Source of the DNA: Pegoplata infirma | Taxonomy: Eukaryota > Arthropoda > Insecta > Diptera > Anthomyiidae | Assembly: GCA_963921195.1 (NCBI GenBank) | Contig: OY992537.1 | Location: 92,772,736 to 92,836,735, forward strand | Direction: 5' to 3' | Length of the DNA stretch: 64,000 nt | Shown: positions 24,060 to 35,718 of the stretch, in pieces | Layout of the letters: each line of letters begins with the position of its first letter | Numbering within the stretch: the first letter of the stretch is position 1 | The notes under the pieces: model-generated | The model's input: the letters and a program-made list of their open reading frames with translations, nothing else | The model's database searches: none | Told to the model about the DNA's origin: nothing | Made by a program: the position numbers and the translations under genes

Positions 24060-27000
24060 TATGAAAAAAGACTCTGAATCTGAAAATTTTTCTATTGAAA
24101 AAATTTCTCAGAATCTGAGAATTTTTCTATAGAAAAATTGTCTTAGAATCTGAGAATTTTTCTACAGAAAAAATTCTCAGATTCTGAGATATTTTCTGTG
24201 TAGAAAAATTTGAAGATTCCGAGACATTTTTTCTATAGAAAAACTTTTAGATTCTGAGACATTTTTTACTTTTCAAAAATTTTCCGAAATTGAGACATTT
24301 TTTCTACAGGAAAAATGTCTCAGATTCTGTGATATTTTTCCTGTAGAAAAGTTCTCAGATTCTATGACATTTTTTCTATAAAATTCACAGATTCTGCGAG
24401 ATTTTTTCTATAGAAAAATTCTCAGATTTTGTTACATTTTTTTATAGAATTTCTTGAGGAAAATTCTCTGAATTTGAGACACTTTTTCTATAGAAATTTC
24501 TAAACATATTCTTTATCTATAACTGTTGATTTTTAGAAGAATTTTTCTATAGAAAAAATGTCTCAGATTCTGAGAATTTTTCTTTAGAAAAAATTTCTCA
24601 TAATCTGAGAATTTTTCTAAAAATGTCTCAGAATCTGAAAGTTTTTTTATAGAAAAAATGTCTCCGAATCTAAGATTTTTTTTATAGAAAAAATGTCTCA
24701 GAATCTTTCTATAGAAAAAATGTTCCAGAATCTTAGAATTTTTCTATAGGAAAAATTTCTCAGAATCTGAAAATTTTTCTATAGAAAAAATGTCTCAGAA
24801 CCTGAGAATTTTTCTATAGAGAAAATGTCTCAGAATCTGAGAATTTTTCTTTAGAAAAAGTGTCTCAGAATCTGAGAATTTTTCTACAGAAAAATTGTCT
24901 CAGAATCTGAAAATTTTTCTATAAAAAAAATGCTCAAAATCTGAGAATTTTTCTTTAGAAAAAATTTCTCAGAATCTCAGAGTTATTCTATAGAAAAATT
25001 TATTTTTTCTATAGAAAGACATTTTTTATATAGGAAAATTGTCAGATTTTAAGTCTAAAACAATTTTTCTATACAAAAATTCTTAGACATTTTTCTATAG
25101 AAAAATTCTCAGATTCTGAGAATTTTTTTTTTATTGAAAAATTCTTAGATTCTAGAAAAATTCTCAGATTCTAAGACACTTTTTCTATAAAAAATTCTCT
25201 AAAAAAATTCTGAGACATTTTTTCTATAGAAAAATTCTTAGATTTTGAGACATTTTTTCTTTTGAAAAATTCTTAGATTCTGAGGCATTTTTTGTAGAAA
25301 AATTCTCAGATCCTGAGACATTTTTTCTATAGAAAAGTTCTTTAGAAAAATTCTTAGATTCTGAGACATTTTTTCGATAGAAAAATTTTCAGGTTTCTTC
25401 TATATAAAAATTCTCAGATCCTGAGACATTTTTTTTATAGAAAAATTCTTTAGAAAACTTCTCAGATCCTGAGATATTTTTTCTATAGAAAAATTCTTAG
25501 ATTCTGAGACATTTTTCTTATTTATAAAAAATTCTCAGATCCTGAGACATTTTTTCTATAGCAAAATCGTTAGATTCTGAGACATTTTTTCTATAGAAAA
25601 ACTCTCAGATTCTAAGACATTTTTTCTATAGAAAAATTATTTAGAAAAATTCTCAGATCCTGAGATATTTTTTCTATAGAAAAATTTTTAGATTCTGAGA
25701 TATTTTTTTTACATAAGAATTCACAGATCCTGTGACAATTTGTTCTATAAAAAAATTCTTAGATTCTGAGACATTTTTTATAGCAAAACTCTCAGATTCT
25801 AAGACATTTTTTTCTATAGAAAAATTCTCAGATTCTGAGACATTTTTTCGATAGAAATATTTTCAGATTCTGAGACATTTTTGCTATAGAAAAATTCTCA
25901 AATTCTGAGAAATTTTTTCTTTAGAAAAGTTCTCAGATTTTGAGACATTTTTATATTAGGAAAATTCTCAGATTCTGAGACATTTTTTTCTATAGAAAAA
26001 CATTCAGATTTTAAGACATTTTTTCTATAGAAAAATTTTCAGATTCTGAGACTTTTTTTCTATATAAAAATTCACAGATCCTGAGACATTTTTTTCAATA
26101 AAAAAATTGTTAGATTCTGAGACATTTTTTCTTTAGAAAAACTCCCAGATTCTAAGACATTTTTTCTTTAGAAAAATACTCAGATTCTGAAACATTTTTT
26201 CTATAGAAAAGTTCTCAAGTTTTTCATAAGGAAAATTCTCAGATACTGATAAATTTTTTCTATAAAAAAATTCTTGGATTCTGAGACATTTTTTCTAAAG
26301 AAAAACTCTCAGATTCCGAGAAAAAATTTGTTTGTTTGTTTTCTATAAAAAAAATCTCAGATTCCGAGACATTTTTTGCAATAGAAAATTTCACAAAGAT
26401 AATTTTTCCATAGAAAATTTCTGAATGGCAATATTTCTAAAAAAATTTCTAAAAAACAATTTTTCTATAGAATATTTATCAAAAACCATTTTTCTACCGA
26501 AACTTTTTCAAAGACAATTTTTCTACAGAACCTTTTTCAATAAAATTTCTGAAAGACAGGTTTTCTATAAAAAAATTTCTGAAAGACAATCTTTCTATGG
26601 AAACTTTCTCAAACACAATTTTTCTATAGAAAACTTCTGAAAGACAATTTTCCATAGAAAAATTCTCAAAGACAATTATTCTGTAGAAAATTTCTAAAAG
26701 ACAATTTTTCTGTAGAAAATATCTGAAAGACAATTTTTCCATAAAAAGTTTCTCAAAGACAATTTTTCTATAGAAAATTTCTGAAAGACAATTTTTTATA
26801 TAAAATTTTTCAAGGACAATTTTTCTGCAGAAAATTTATGAAAATTTATTTTTCTATAAAAAATTTCTGAATGACAATTTCTGAAAGACAGGTTTTCTAT
26901 AGAAAATTTCTGACAGACAATTTTTCCATAAAAAAATTTCTCAAAGACAATTTTTCTATAGAAAATTTTTGAAAGACAATTTTTTATAGAAAATTTCTCA

Positions 27001-27680
27001 AGGACAAATTTTCTATAGAAACTTTCTGAAAAACAATTTTTTCTATAGAAAATTTCTAAAAGACAGTTTTTTTGTCGAAAATTTTTCAAAGACAATTCTT
27101 CTATAGAAAATTTCTGATAGACAATCTTCTATAGAAAATTTTTAACAAAAAATTTTTCTATAAAAAATTTCTTAAAGTCAATTTTTTATAGATATACAAT
27201 TCTTCTTTAGAAAATTTCTGAAAGAAATTTTTCTATAAAAATTTTTCAAAAACAATTTTTTTTATAAAAAATTTCTGATACAATTTTTCTAGGAAAATTC
27301 TCAGATCCTGAGAAATTTTTTCATAAAAAAATTCTTGGATTCTGAGACTTTTTTTCTATAGAAAAACTCTCAGATTCTGAGACATTTTTTTTTAAAGAAA
27401 AACTCTCAGATTCTGAGACATTATTTCTACAGAAAAATTCTCAAATTCTGACACATTTTTCTACAGAAAAGTTCTCATTTTCTGAATTGTGAGATATTTT
27501 TTTATAGAAAAATTTTCAGATTCTGAGATTTCAGATTTTTTAAAAGAAAAAATATCCAGAAACTGAGTAGAAAAGATTCATAATCTGAGAGTATTTCTAG
27601 TGAAAAATGTTAATAACAGAAAAAATTTTCAGATTTTGAGTCTTTCATAAGATTCTGAGACATTTTTCTTATTATCAACT
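24060..27680. repeat. Composite minisatellite array, several orientation blocks
   Basis: The blocks are: mainly A-centred TCTCAGAATCTGAGAATTTT units (24060-25020, with a T-centred patch near 24170-24440); T-centred TCTCAGATTCTGAGACATTT units (25020-26380); the TTTCTGAAAGACAATTTTTC type (26380-27290); and T-centred units again (27290-27680). All share CTATAGAAAAA. It begins 240 bases after exon f. Frames of up to 99 codons are artefacts. Confidence 0.9.
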
Positions 27681-27803
27681 TATCTTTAAAATTGTAAACA
27701 TTCAAAAAATTAAAGAATAAAGTTAATTAAAAATAATAAACTTTTCGTAGTTTTTATTTAAATTTTAAAAGAAAATGGTGTAAAAATGCCATTACTAATA
27801 CAA

Positions 27804-28339
27804 CACTCAGAAAATTATGTAAGTTACTGCATGTTAGTTGTTTGTATATTTTTTACAGTTGTTAGTTGTTTTCAACTACAAAGTCAGTTGTTTTTGTATG
27901 AAAAATATCAAACAACTATTTATGTTAGTTATTTTAAGTAGATTTTTTGAACAACTAACAAACAAGTACTGTGATGTAGTAACAGTTATTTAAAGTAGTT
28001 AATTTTATTTTTTTTTATCTTTGAAAAATTTTTAAAGTTTTTTCCAAAAAATAAAAATTAATTTTCGTTTATTGTATTTTTTACAACTTTTTTTTAAAAA
28101 AAAAAAAAAAAAAAACTTTGAAAAAAGTTGGTCTCCAATTTTTTTTCTGAAAAATTTAAAAAAATAAAAATTATTTATTGATTATTTTATTTTTACTACA
28201 TTTTAGTTGTTTTGACTACAAATGTAAGTAGTTTTTACTACAAAAGTAAGTTGTTTTTTGTCAGTTAAAATAACTAACATTGTTAGTTGATTTAACTGAA
28301 ATAATTTTTGGTAAAATTACCTCAATTTTTTTTGTGTGT
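27804..28339. mobile_element. MITE, CACTCAGAAAATTATG terminus
   Basis: The left end CACTCAGAAAATTATGTAAG and inner AGTTGTTTTCAACTAC motifs match the TA-flanked element at 41396-42467. The right end TTTTTTTTGTGTG is followed by TA. The left TA is lost. No coding content. Confidence 0.55.
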
Positions 28340-28394
28340 AATATGTTTTACACTCTTAAAAAATTTCAAATTACTTTTGCCCTTTGGTTATATT

Positions 28395-28779
28395 GGGTAC
28401 GTTCAGCAGAGAAAGCTGCTACTCAGCTGCTCCTCAACATTCTGCTGAACGGTTTAATTTTTGACATTTCAGTCAACATGTTGAGTGAGCGCTACTCATC
28501 ACTGGTAGCGAAGAAAAAAAAATGCTACATTCGATCACAAACTGATACATAAGCTGTTTTATTGAAATTATTTATTTTTTTGACGTTATTCAAGGAAAGA
28601 AACAAAAAAAATATATAAAAAAGTATATTCCACAGAAAAAATAAATGAAAATATAAAAAAACAAAAAAATTATTCCAATATTTTTAAACATTTATAAAAA
28701 AGTGCGTTCAGCAGAATCAACTAATCAAAACGTGCTACATCTCAACTGTTGAGTAGCAGGTTTTTCTGCAGAACACGCC
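28395..28779. mobile_element. Small inverted-repeat element, GGGTACGTTCAGCAGA terminus
   Basis: The left end GGGTACGTTCAGCAGAGAAA and the right end (read inward GGGCGTGTTCTGCAGAAAAA) are imperfect inverted repeats, both running into CTGCTACTCA. ATT flanks both sides, a possible 3-bp duplication. The 385-bp element contains no gene; the open frame at its left end crosses the boundary and is not coding. Bases 28780-29039 are plain intron. Confidence 0.6.
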
Positions 28780-29039
28780 CATTGTTTATTTGATAATCTC
28801 CTTTCATTTGTCAGTGGTTTTATTGAGTCTCAAGGAGATGACCAGGAATTTGTTGCACAGTTGCTATTTATATTTTAATAGTAGTTAACAATAAAAAAAA
28901 AATCATACAATTTCATACGTCCACAACATCTAAAGTGAATACCCTTATTGCATAATTTAAATATTTTCAATTTATATGTCGCAATTATTGTTTTCATTGA
29001 TTTATTCTTCTTTTTATTTTAATAATTTTCTCCTCAAAG

Positions 29040-29209
29040 AAGAGAATTGGAATTGAAACGTGCTTTATGGAAAGCACCAGAGATTTTAAGGGACTCATCC
29101 ATACCAGCACGTGGTACACAAAAAGGCGATGTTTATTCATTTGGTATTGTTTTATATGAAATAATTTGTCGCAAAGGACCATGGGGTGAAACAACATATA
29201 CGCATGATG
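29040..29209 (+). CDS. Gyc32E: Exon g: kinase-homology domain C-lobe (APE region)
   Basis: One base completes lysine, 56 codons follow, and one base carries over. It encodes [18 protein letters not shown] (APE at spliced residues 323-325) and then [18 protein letters not shown], the kinase subdomain IX motif. The donor is ATG|GTAAGT. The acceptor is a tandem AAGAAG: use of the first AG gives lysine-arginine-glutamate, use of the second drops the arginine and stays in frame. I used the first; the second would start the exon at 29043. Confidence 0.92.
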
Positions 29210-30122
29210 GTAAGTCATAATTTAAAATACATTTTTTACACTAGTTTACAGAGATTTTAATCCAAGACATTTTGAATATATTTTCCGTGTAAAATCTTGC
29301 ACTGAATCCGAAAATGTAATGCAAAGCTGCAAAAGCAGAACAGATTTCAATATATTGCAAAATTTTCAAATTTATAAATTTTTAAAAAAGTATAAAGGCA
29401 TAATTACTTGAGCGAATATAATTCGGAGACGTATCAGCTGTCTCCGTTAGCTTGTATTAATATATATAAGGCATTCCACACTAAATGTCCTGCTACAGAA
29501 AATCATGTGTCCCGTGAATTTCTGAATAGGTTGTAAGAATAGCCCTTTATGTAACAAAGAAAATTGCGTTTTTGGTTTTTCAAATTTTCAAAAACTGTGC
29601 TTTGGAGGCGTAGTCAAATATAGGAAAAATGGTCAAATTTGTATCGAGTTACCTTGTTTAAATATTTATCAAATTAATACGGAATGCACCACAATCTCAA
29701 AAGTTTACATTTTTGCATAGTTTTGTAAGGGCTATCGATTACATTTTTTTTTTTTTTTAATAAATTTATCAAAAATCCGCTCACTTTTGATTTTTTTTTT
29801 TAAATTTTGTTTTTAAAGTTTAGATGTTTGTCTATCCACTCAGACATGTGTTTTTCCTTTTTTTTTTAAGAAAATCACTTTGAATATTAAATTTTATAAT
29901 AATTTTTTAATTTGCTTTCATTTTCTAATTTCAACGTAGCGAATGAGTATTAAATATTTGCATAACTGTTACTCATACGCTATGTTGAAAGAAGAAACTA
30001 CAAGCAAATTACTAAATTGTTATGAAATTTAAAATACAAATGCGATTTTCTCGAAAAAAAACGCATGTTTGAATTTTTTTGTATGGATAGACAAACATCT
30101 AAACTTAAAAAAAAAGTTTTAA

Positions 30123-30633
30123 CCCATTTCGATCCTCTGTTCGATTTTTTGAACAGTAGATGTATGAAAGAGGTGGAATTTCGGGGAAATATGGTTACGA
30201 ATGTTAAGTCTCATTTTTCTGCATTAAAAAAAATATTCCCGCTTGACTGCAATTTATATGTTCATGAAATGCAATGCAAATCACCACAGAAATTGTTGCA
30301 AACAAAAACGAACATTTTTCAATTTTTGATTTTCGGCTTTTAATTTTTTTGACTAAGCTAAAATTTTTTTAGATTTAATTTGTTATCAAATTCCACGAAT
30401 TTGAATTATTTTGAAACTATTTATTTTGAAAATAATGAAATAAATTATTAAAATAGCAACTAAATCCAAATATTAATATTGTATAAAATGTTGGAATGCA
30501 GGCTTTTCTGGAAAAACGGCACATTAAAAATTTTTTTGACAAGATTTTTGCGGGATCAGCGGGTGCTAATTACCCTAAAAAAGTACCTTTATCCAAAAAA
30601 GAAAAATAAAATTGAATCTTGGTCCAAAATGGG
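30123..30633. mobile_element. piggyBac-like MITE, TTAA-flanked
   Basis: The element reads CCCATTTCGATCC at the left end and CCCATTTTGGACC inward from the right, flanked by TTAA on both sides. TTAA duplication with termini beginning CCC is characteristic of piggyBac transposons. The 511-bp element carries no transposase; a 92-codon frame crossing its left end has no recognisable domain. It interrupts the palindromic element. A shorter copy lies at 38796-39056. Confidence 0.75.
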
Positions 30634-30926
30634 TTAAAAAAACAACAAAAGTGGAAGGATTTTTAATAAATTGACTTTTTTTTAAAAAATGGAAAATTTC
30701 ATAACGGGTTCTGAAAATTTTCCAAAAAAAAATAAAAAATTAATCGATGGACCATACAAAACTATACAAGAATGTAAATTTTTGAGATTGTGGTGCATTC
30801 CGTTTAAATTTGTTAAATATTTAAACAAGGCAACTCAACATAAATTTTACCATTTTTTCAATATTTGACCACGCCTCCTAAGCCCAGTTTTTAAAAAATC
30901 GAAAAACCAAAAACACAATTTTCTTA

Positions 30927-32734
30927 CAAGGGAAGTATATCAACCCTTATGAACCGATTTGCATGATACGTAAATATATATAAAAGAGACAATTTTAAGG
31001 TTGGGGTGTCTCGGCTTATCGGCCATATCGGGGATTTAGGGGTTCAAAACATGGGTCAAAAAATGGAGAAAAAATCGTTTTTTGGATTTTTCAGTCATTT
31101 CTTTTAAAGAAACTATATGAGGGGCTCAAAGCACAAGGGTTTCAAGTGACTTTTTTAAAAAAATTGAGTTAACATATGGAATTAGTAGGTGAAGTTCACA
31201 GAAGTTTAGAGCACAAGAGCTCAATGTAAAATTCTTATTCGTTAGCGAGATATGGCGACAATTTTTAGCTCTTGTTACTAAAATACCTGTTTTGCTTGGA
31301 GCACAAGGGGTATATGAGCACTTAAACCCATTGTGCTCCAAGCAATTATTAAAATTTAATTTTTTACATGGACAAAGTGGTTGAAGTCTTAGAAGTTCGT
31401 GTGTTAATAGTAATAAAATTTAGCAAGAACATCTTAGGTCGGTAACCAGCGGTCAAAATTTGAAAAAATGGCGTTTTTCGATCAAAATTCATGTCCAAAT
31501 TTTTTCACCAAATCCGGCTCAAAAATTAGGAATTGTTGCGTACTTTGTAGGAAAAATATAAAAAAAAAATACCAAAAAATTTTGGTGCACAGATGGTGAT
31601 TTTTAAACAAAAAAAAAATTTTTTATCCAAATTGGTCCCAAAACTTTGAAAATGTAAAGCATGTTATATATTAAAAATATACAAAACACGATTTTAGTTC
31701 AAAAATGCTGATCAAAGATTTTGGTCCACAGATGCTAATCACCATTTTTGGACCAAAATCGTGTTTTTATATTTGTATATTTTATATATTTTTTACATAA
31801 ACTACTCAACATTTTTCGACTTTAAGACAAATTTGGTTAAAAATATTTTTTATGTTTGAAAATCAGCATCTGTGGACCAAAATCGCTATTTTGGAATTTT
31901 TTAAATACTTTTCTAATAAAGTACTCAAAAGTTCCTTATTTTTGAGCCAGATTTGGTTAAATAATTTTGATATGAATTTTGGTCCAAAAATGTAATTTTT
32001 TTAAACTTTGACCACTGGTTGCCGACTAAACTAAAGATGACCTCGCAAACACTTTTCATAAATTTTCCACAATTAGCTACTCCGTGGCCATCGTTCGGCA
32101 GGTATTACGACACGAAATTCAAAAGTTTAGATTTGACGGGACGCCCTAATGAAGATGAAAATGAGCCCGATGATGTCATGGAATCTGATTATGACGACTA
32201 AATGAAACAAAGAACCATTTAAGATTTTCGTAATATAATGTGGTTTTTTTGGGTTCTTGCATTTGCAAAAGATGGTATTTTTTTTTGACTTGTTAGATTA
32301 AAATATATCTCAGGATCTCTATTAACTAAAAAATAATATTCTAGATATCATCTAACATTTTTTATTGCAATTTAACTTTAACCGGTGGCATAACATTGTA
32401 AAAGTTTGGCTTCGTAAAATAATTTTTTCATGAAAATGTGTAAATTTTTGGGGGGTATTTATATGAAGACATAGAGCTACGATGTCCATATGAATACGAA
32501 ATAATCTTTATTAAATTTAAGTCGACACGTATTTTTTCTCTAGATGATATTCCTGTTATTTTGGGAGTTATCGTAATTTTCCCGGAGGTCCACCTTGTTT
32601 CATAAGGGGACAACGAAATTTTGAAACACTGATATGGCCGATAAGCCGAGACACCCCAACCTTAAAATCGTCTCTTTTATATATATTTTAAGTTTCAGGC
32701 AAATCGGTTCATAAGGGTTGAGATACTTCCCTTG
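30927..32734. mobile_element. 1.8-kb TTA-flanked element, CAAGGGAAGTAT terminus
   Basis: Terminal inverted repeats of about 110 bp begin CAAGGGAAGTAT and continue CAACCCTTATGAACCGATTT and GTTGGGGTGTCTCGGCTTAT. TTA flanks both ends, as for PIF/Harbinger elements. The interior has weak repeats (GGAGCACAAGGG and its complement; GACCAAAATCG pairs) and one short frame that looks coding (32037-32201). A partial copy is at 44883-45080. Confidence 0.8.
32037..32201 (+). pseudogene. Possible coding relic inside the TTA-flanked element, 54 codons
   Basis: ATG to TAA, 54 residues, starting MTSQTLFINFPQLATPWPSF and ending in an acidic tail (EDENEPDDVMESDYDD). Base composition is more balanced than in the surrounding poly-A/T DNA and codons look protein-like. 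I recognise no domain. It could be the C-terminal remnant of a transposon protein or a captured exon. The reading frame extends six codons further upstream without a stop (LPTKLK), so the ATG may not be a real start. Confidence 0.3.
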
Positions 32735-32861
32735 TTAGTTCATTATAGGACAATCCATAGAACCTATTCCGAAATTTACGGTACACATGTTTTTTTTCGC
32801 TGGACATTTGGTGTGGAGTGCCTCATATAGAAGTATGTACTTAAACAAATACGTGACGGTG

Positions 32862-34772
32862 CACTGTGGGCCAGCATCCCTGAATTTTGGCCATAAATAG
32901 ACCGCTTAACCTATATGTCAAAAAAGTATTGCATATGGGTGTTAAAGGATCGCTGATCACGATTCTGGAAAAAAAAATTCAAAATTCTAAATGGCGGATC
33001 CAAAATGGCGGACATGATGTTTTAGTTCTTTGTTTATTGTGTTTAATATAATCATTATCGATGTATTTGGGGTCGTTAATAACGAATATGAGCTCAGACT
33101 TTTAATATTCAAAACGGCGAATCCAATATGGCGACAAATTTAAATTTAAGATTTTTTATATGTTGTCTCTTTTGGCCTAAAACTTCAATTTTAATGGTTT
33201 TTCGGATGTTAAAACTGATTTTGGAATTAAAGATTTGAAATTCAAAATTTCGGATCCAATATGGCGAATATGCTTTTGTAATTCTTAGCTAATTGTACTT
33301 AAATTAGTCATTTTTAATGTATTTAGGGTCGGTAATTACGAATATGAGCTCCGATTTTTTAAATTCAAAATGGCGGATCCAATATGGCGTCAAAATATGA
33401 TTTTAGAATCACATATTCAAAATATCGGATCCAATATGGCGGACAAGATATTTAAATTATTGATTAATGTTTCAAAATATCACTAGGAAATGATTGCGCA
33501 ACACGAATATGAACTCAGATCCAAAATTTAGGACATAGCTTTTTAATAAAATGTACAATGTTTGCATTTCTTAGTTTTTATAAACCCCTCTTTTTGCTTT
33601 TATCAGAAGATTTTAATAAAATATTTCTTTTTTAAATGCGTCAAAAAGTTCATATATTCAGTGGCTCATTTAAGAGAGAACTTTTTTATTTCCAATTAGC
33701 ATTTGCCATCCTAAATGTACAAATAATCCTACGAGCTTACAATTTCGTAAAAAATATTAAAAATTCTATTGCCAAAATATGTCCGCTTAAATGCGTTACC
33801 AGCTTTAATGTTTAGCACTAGAGATGGACGCTGGTCACGTGAATTACGCGTGATCGAAAGTGAGCGTGATTAAAATTTTTTGTTCGTGAGTGATAAGTGA
33901 GTGAGACAATTTTTTTCGTGAGTGATTCGTAGTGAGTGCAATTCTTTTCGTGAGTCTTAATTATTTAATTGTATTGATTCAGTTTTTACAATGTTAAGCG
34001 TGAGTTACGAGTGAGCGTGAGCCACACGTGAGTGGTGTTTTGTTTACTCATGTAAAAAGTGAGTAAGTGTGAGAAAAAAAAACAATTCAGTAAATTATGT
34101 TTTTTTTGCGTGAGCGTGAGTCAACGTGAGTCAAAATTCACTCACGTGCCCATCACCACTTATCACGCCAATGTTATAAAAGTGGGACATTTTTTATTAG
34201 AAATCAATAGAAACAAAAATATAAAACAAATTTTAAAGTTCCATTTTAGGGCATTTCTAAACGTCATATTTTGGTTTATTGCCTCTAGATCAAAAGTTTA
34301 TGAACGGTCGCACAGGGTCGCAAAAATGTGAATAGAATACATTGTCAGAGACAGATTGTAATTCGAGGTTTGTCAATATCGTTTGGACTTTTTTGGACTT
34401 TGGTGTTGAAAAAAGGCGGATTTCAACAAAAGTATGAATTTCCATAATTTATTAAATAAGCTTATACCATACTTTTTGGCAGTTTATCTCATGTGTTGGA
34501 CAAACAGGTATGTCTTTAGGAGAACTTCGCCGAAAATTTGAAAAAATATTGTGTCGAAGTACAAAAAAAAATATTTGTTTCATAAATAAAAAATATAAAA
34601 AAAAATCTCAAACTTTGACTTTAACCTCATGCAAAAAAAAACTTTGAGCTATAATAAAAAGATATTAAAGGTGGACAAAATTCAAGATGTCGACATTTCG
34701 AAAATATATTTCTAAATATGTGTTGCCTTACAGACCTTATTGGCCAAAAAATGGAAATCCTGGCCCACAGTG
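32862..34772. mobile_element. Transib-like non-autonomous DNA transposon
   Basis: The termini read CACTGTGGGCCAGCAT (left) and, inward from the right, CACTGTGGGCCAGGAT; a TTTTGGCCA block follows in both within about 35 bases. The element is flanked by an exact 5-bp duplication CGGTG. Five-bp GC-rich duplications with CAC-starting termini are the hallmark of Transib, the superfamily related to RAG1. Inside are at least five copies of a GGCGGATCCAATATGGCG motif (32990-33440) and a CACGTGAGT-rich patch (33825-34160). No transposase frame remains in 1911 bp. Confidence 0.75.
32985..33445 (+). repeat. Interspersed ATGGCGGATCCAATATGGCG motif, about five copies
   Basis: Variants at about 32992, 33115, 33245, 33366 and 33425 within the Transib-like element share GGATCCAATATGGCG (GAATCC in one copy). 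Spacing is irregular. Function unknown; subterminal motif clusters in transposons often bind transposase, but that is inference. Confidence 0.6.
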
Positions 34773-34796
34773 CGGTGCTGTAACGGTCAAAACCTA

Positions 34797-35094
34797 GAAA
34801 ATTTTAATTTTCCGTACGTTTTACGTGTAAACTGATTTCATTTTTTATTTTGTGTTGCAACTTTTTTGCAAAAAAAAATTTACACGCAAAAAAAATTTTT
34901 CACTCAAAAAAAATCTAGTAATTTTTCTCTTTTTTTACAAAAATTAAAAAAAAAGTGTTTTTACTCAAAATAAAATTTTCTAATCAAAACTGGTAATTTT
35001 TTTCACGTTTGAAATTTTACTATCCTTTAAAAACTGCATTGTGGAGGGTATTCATAGATTCGGCCAAGTCGAATTTAACTTTTCTACTTGTTTT
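34797..35094 (+). mobile_element. mini-me 3' fragment
   Basis: It ends GGAGGGTATTCATAGATTCG and CCAAGTCGAATTTAAC...ACTTGTTTT, and matches the 3' third of the copy at 54982-55784 including TTACACGCAAAAAAA-type runs. The 5' part is missing. It lies 75 bases before exon h. Confidence 0.65.
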
Positions 35095-35169
35095 CACTCA
35101 AGTAGCTACATAAATATTTAATTAACTATAATATATTGTTTATTTTTTTGCTTTCTTCTTTTTTCCTAG

Positions 35170-35353
35170 AAATCATAACATTTGTTAAACAACCGGAACT
35201 TTTGCATCATGGTGTTTTCCGTCCATCACTTTCACAATTGGATATACCAGACTATATACGCCAATGCTTGCGGTCATGTTGGGAAGAGGATGCAGAAATA
35301 CGTCCAGATATACGATTAGTTCGTATGAAATTAAAAGAATTACAGGCAGGATT
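35170..35353 (+). CDS. Gyc32E: Exon h: end of the kinase-homology domain
   Basis: Two bases complete glutamate, then 60 codons and two bases. It encodes IITFVKQPELLHHGVFRPSL and later CLRSCWEEDAEIRPDIRLVR, with the C-W-x-E-D-x-x-x-R-P pattern of kinase subdomain XI found in receptor cyclases, and ends in MKLKELQAGL. The acceptor is TTTTCCTAG and the donor GTGAGT. A TA-flanked MITE begins about 50 bases after the donor. Confidence 0.93.
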
Positions 35354-35406
35354 GTGAGTACAATAATTGGGTGATATAATACTACGCATTTTTTTAAATA
35401 TTGTTA

Positions 35407-35718
35407 CACTAAAAAAAAAACTTGTAAAATGATAAGAAAAGCTTTTTATTTTTTGCTATCTGCTATATTACGAGAATTCTTAGTAAAAATAAAAAATTGT
35501 AGATTTACAATTTTATACAAGGAATTCTCGTAAATTTACTAGATTTTTTTGTAAAATTACTTTGGAAATTTGTAAAATTACAAAAAAAAAATTTAAAATT
35601 ACAAAAAAAAATAAATTTTCATCGAAATTTTTTTGTTAAAAACAAGGAAAACTGTCAAATATTGGTAGAAAGGGATAACGAGACTTTTTCTAGTAATTTG
35701 ACAAGGTTTTTTTTAGTG
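35407..35718. mobile_element. 312-bp TA-flanked MITE, CACTAAAAAAAAAACTTGTA terminus
   Basis: CACTAAAAAAAAAACTTGT at the left mirrors ACAAGGTTTTTTTTAGTG at the right, with TA on both sides, as for Tc1/mariner-type MITEs. The interior has TTACGAGAATTC and GAATTCTCGTAA motifs shared with 4875-5317. It lies 53 bases after exon h. Confidence 0.75.

Larger units (their letters stand above)
29467..32825. mobile_element. Long palindromic element (TAAGGCATTCCACAC terminus) with two nested insertions
   Basis: The left arm 29467-29960 is mirrored by 29965-30118, 30638-30926 and 32738-32825; the gaps are the insertions at 30123-30633 and 30927-32734. The hairpin MITE core (GTTTAGATGTTTGTCTATCC arms, 29817-30110) forms its centre. 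Termini read GGCATTCCACAC left and GGCACTCCACAC right, with TATA on both sides. Without insertions it would be about 1 kb and nearly a perfect palindrome. There is no coding capacity. Confidence 0.7.

Noticed and set aside
16966..27095. Many 60-99-codon open frames on the minus strand (KLSFRNFL-like proteins)
   Set aside because: They are translations of the TTTCTATAGAAA minisatellite; the residue pattern repeats with the DNA unit and both strands give similar frames.
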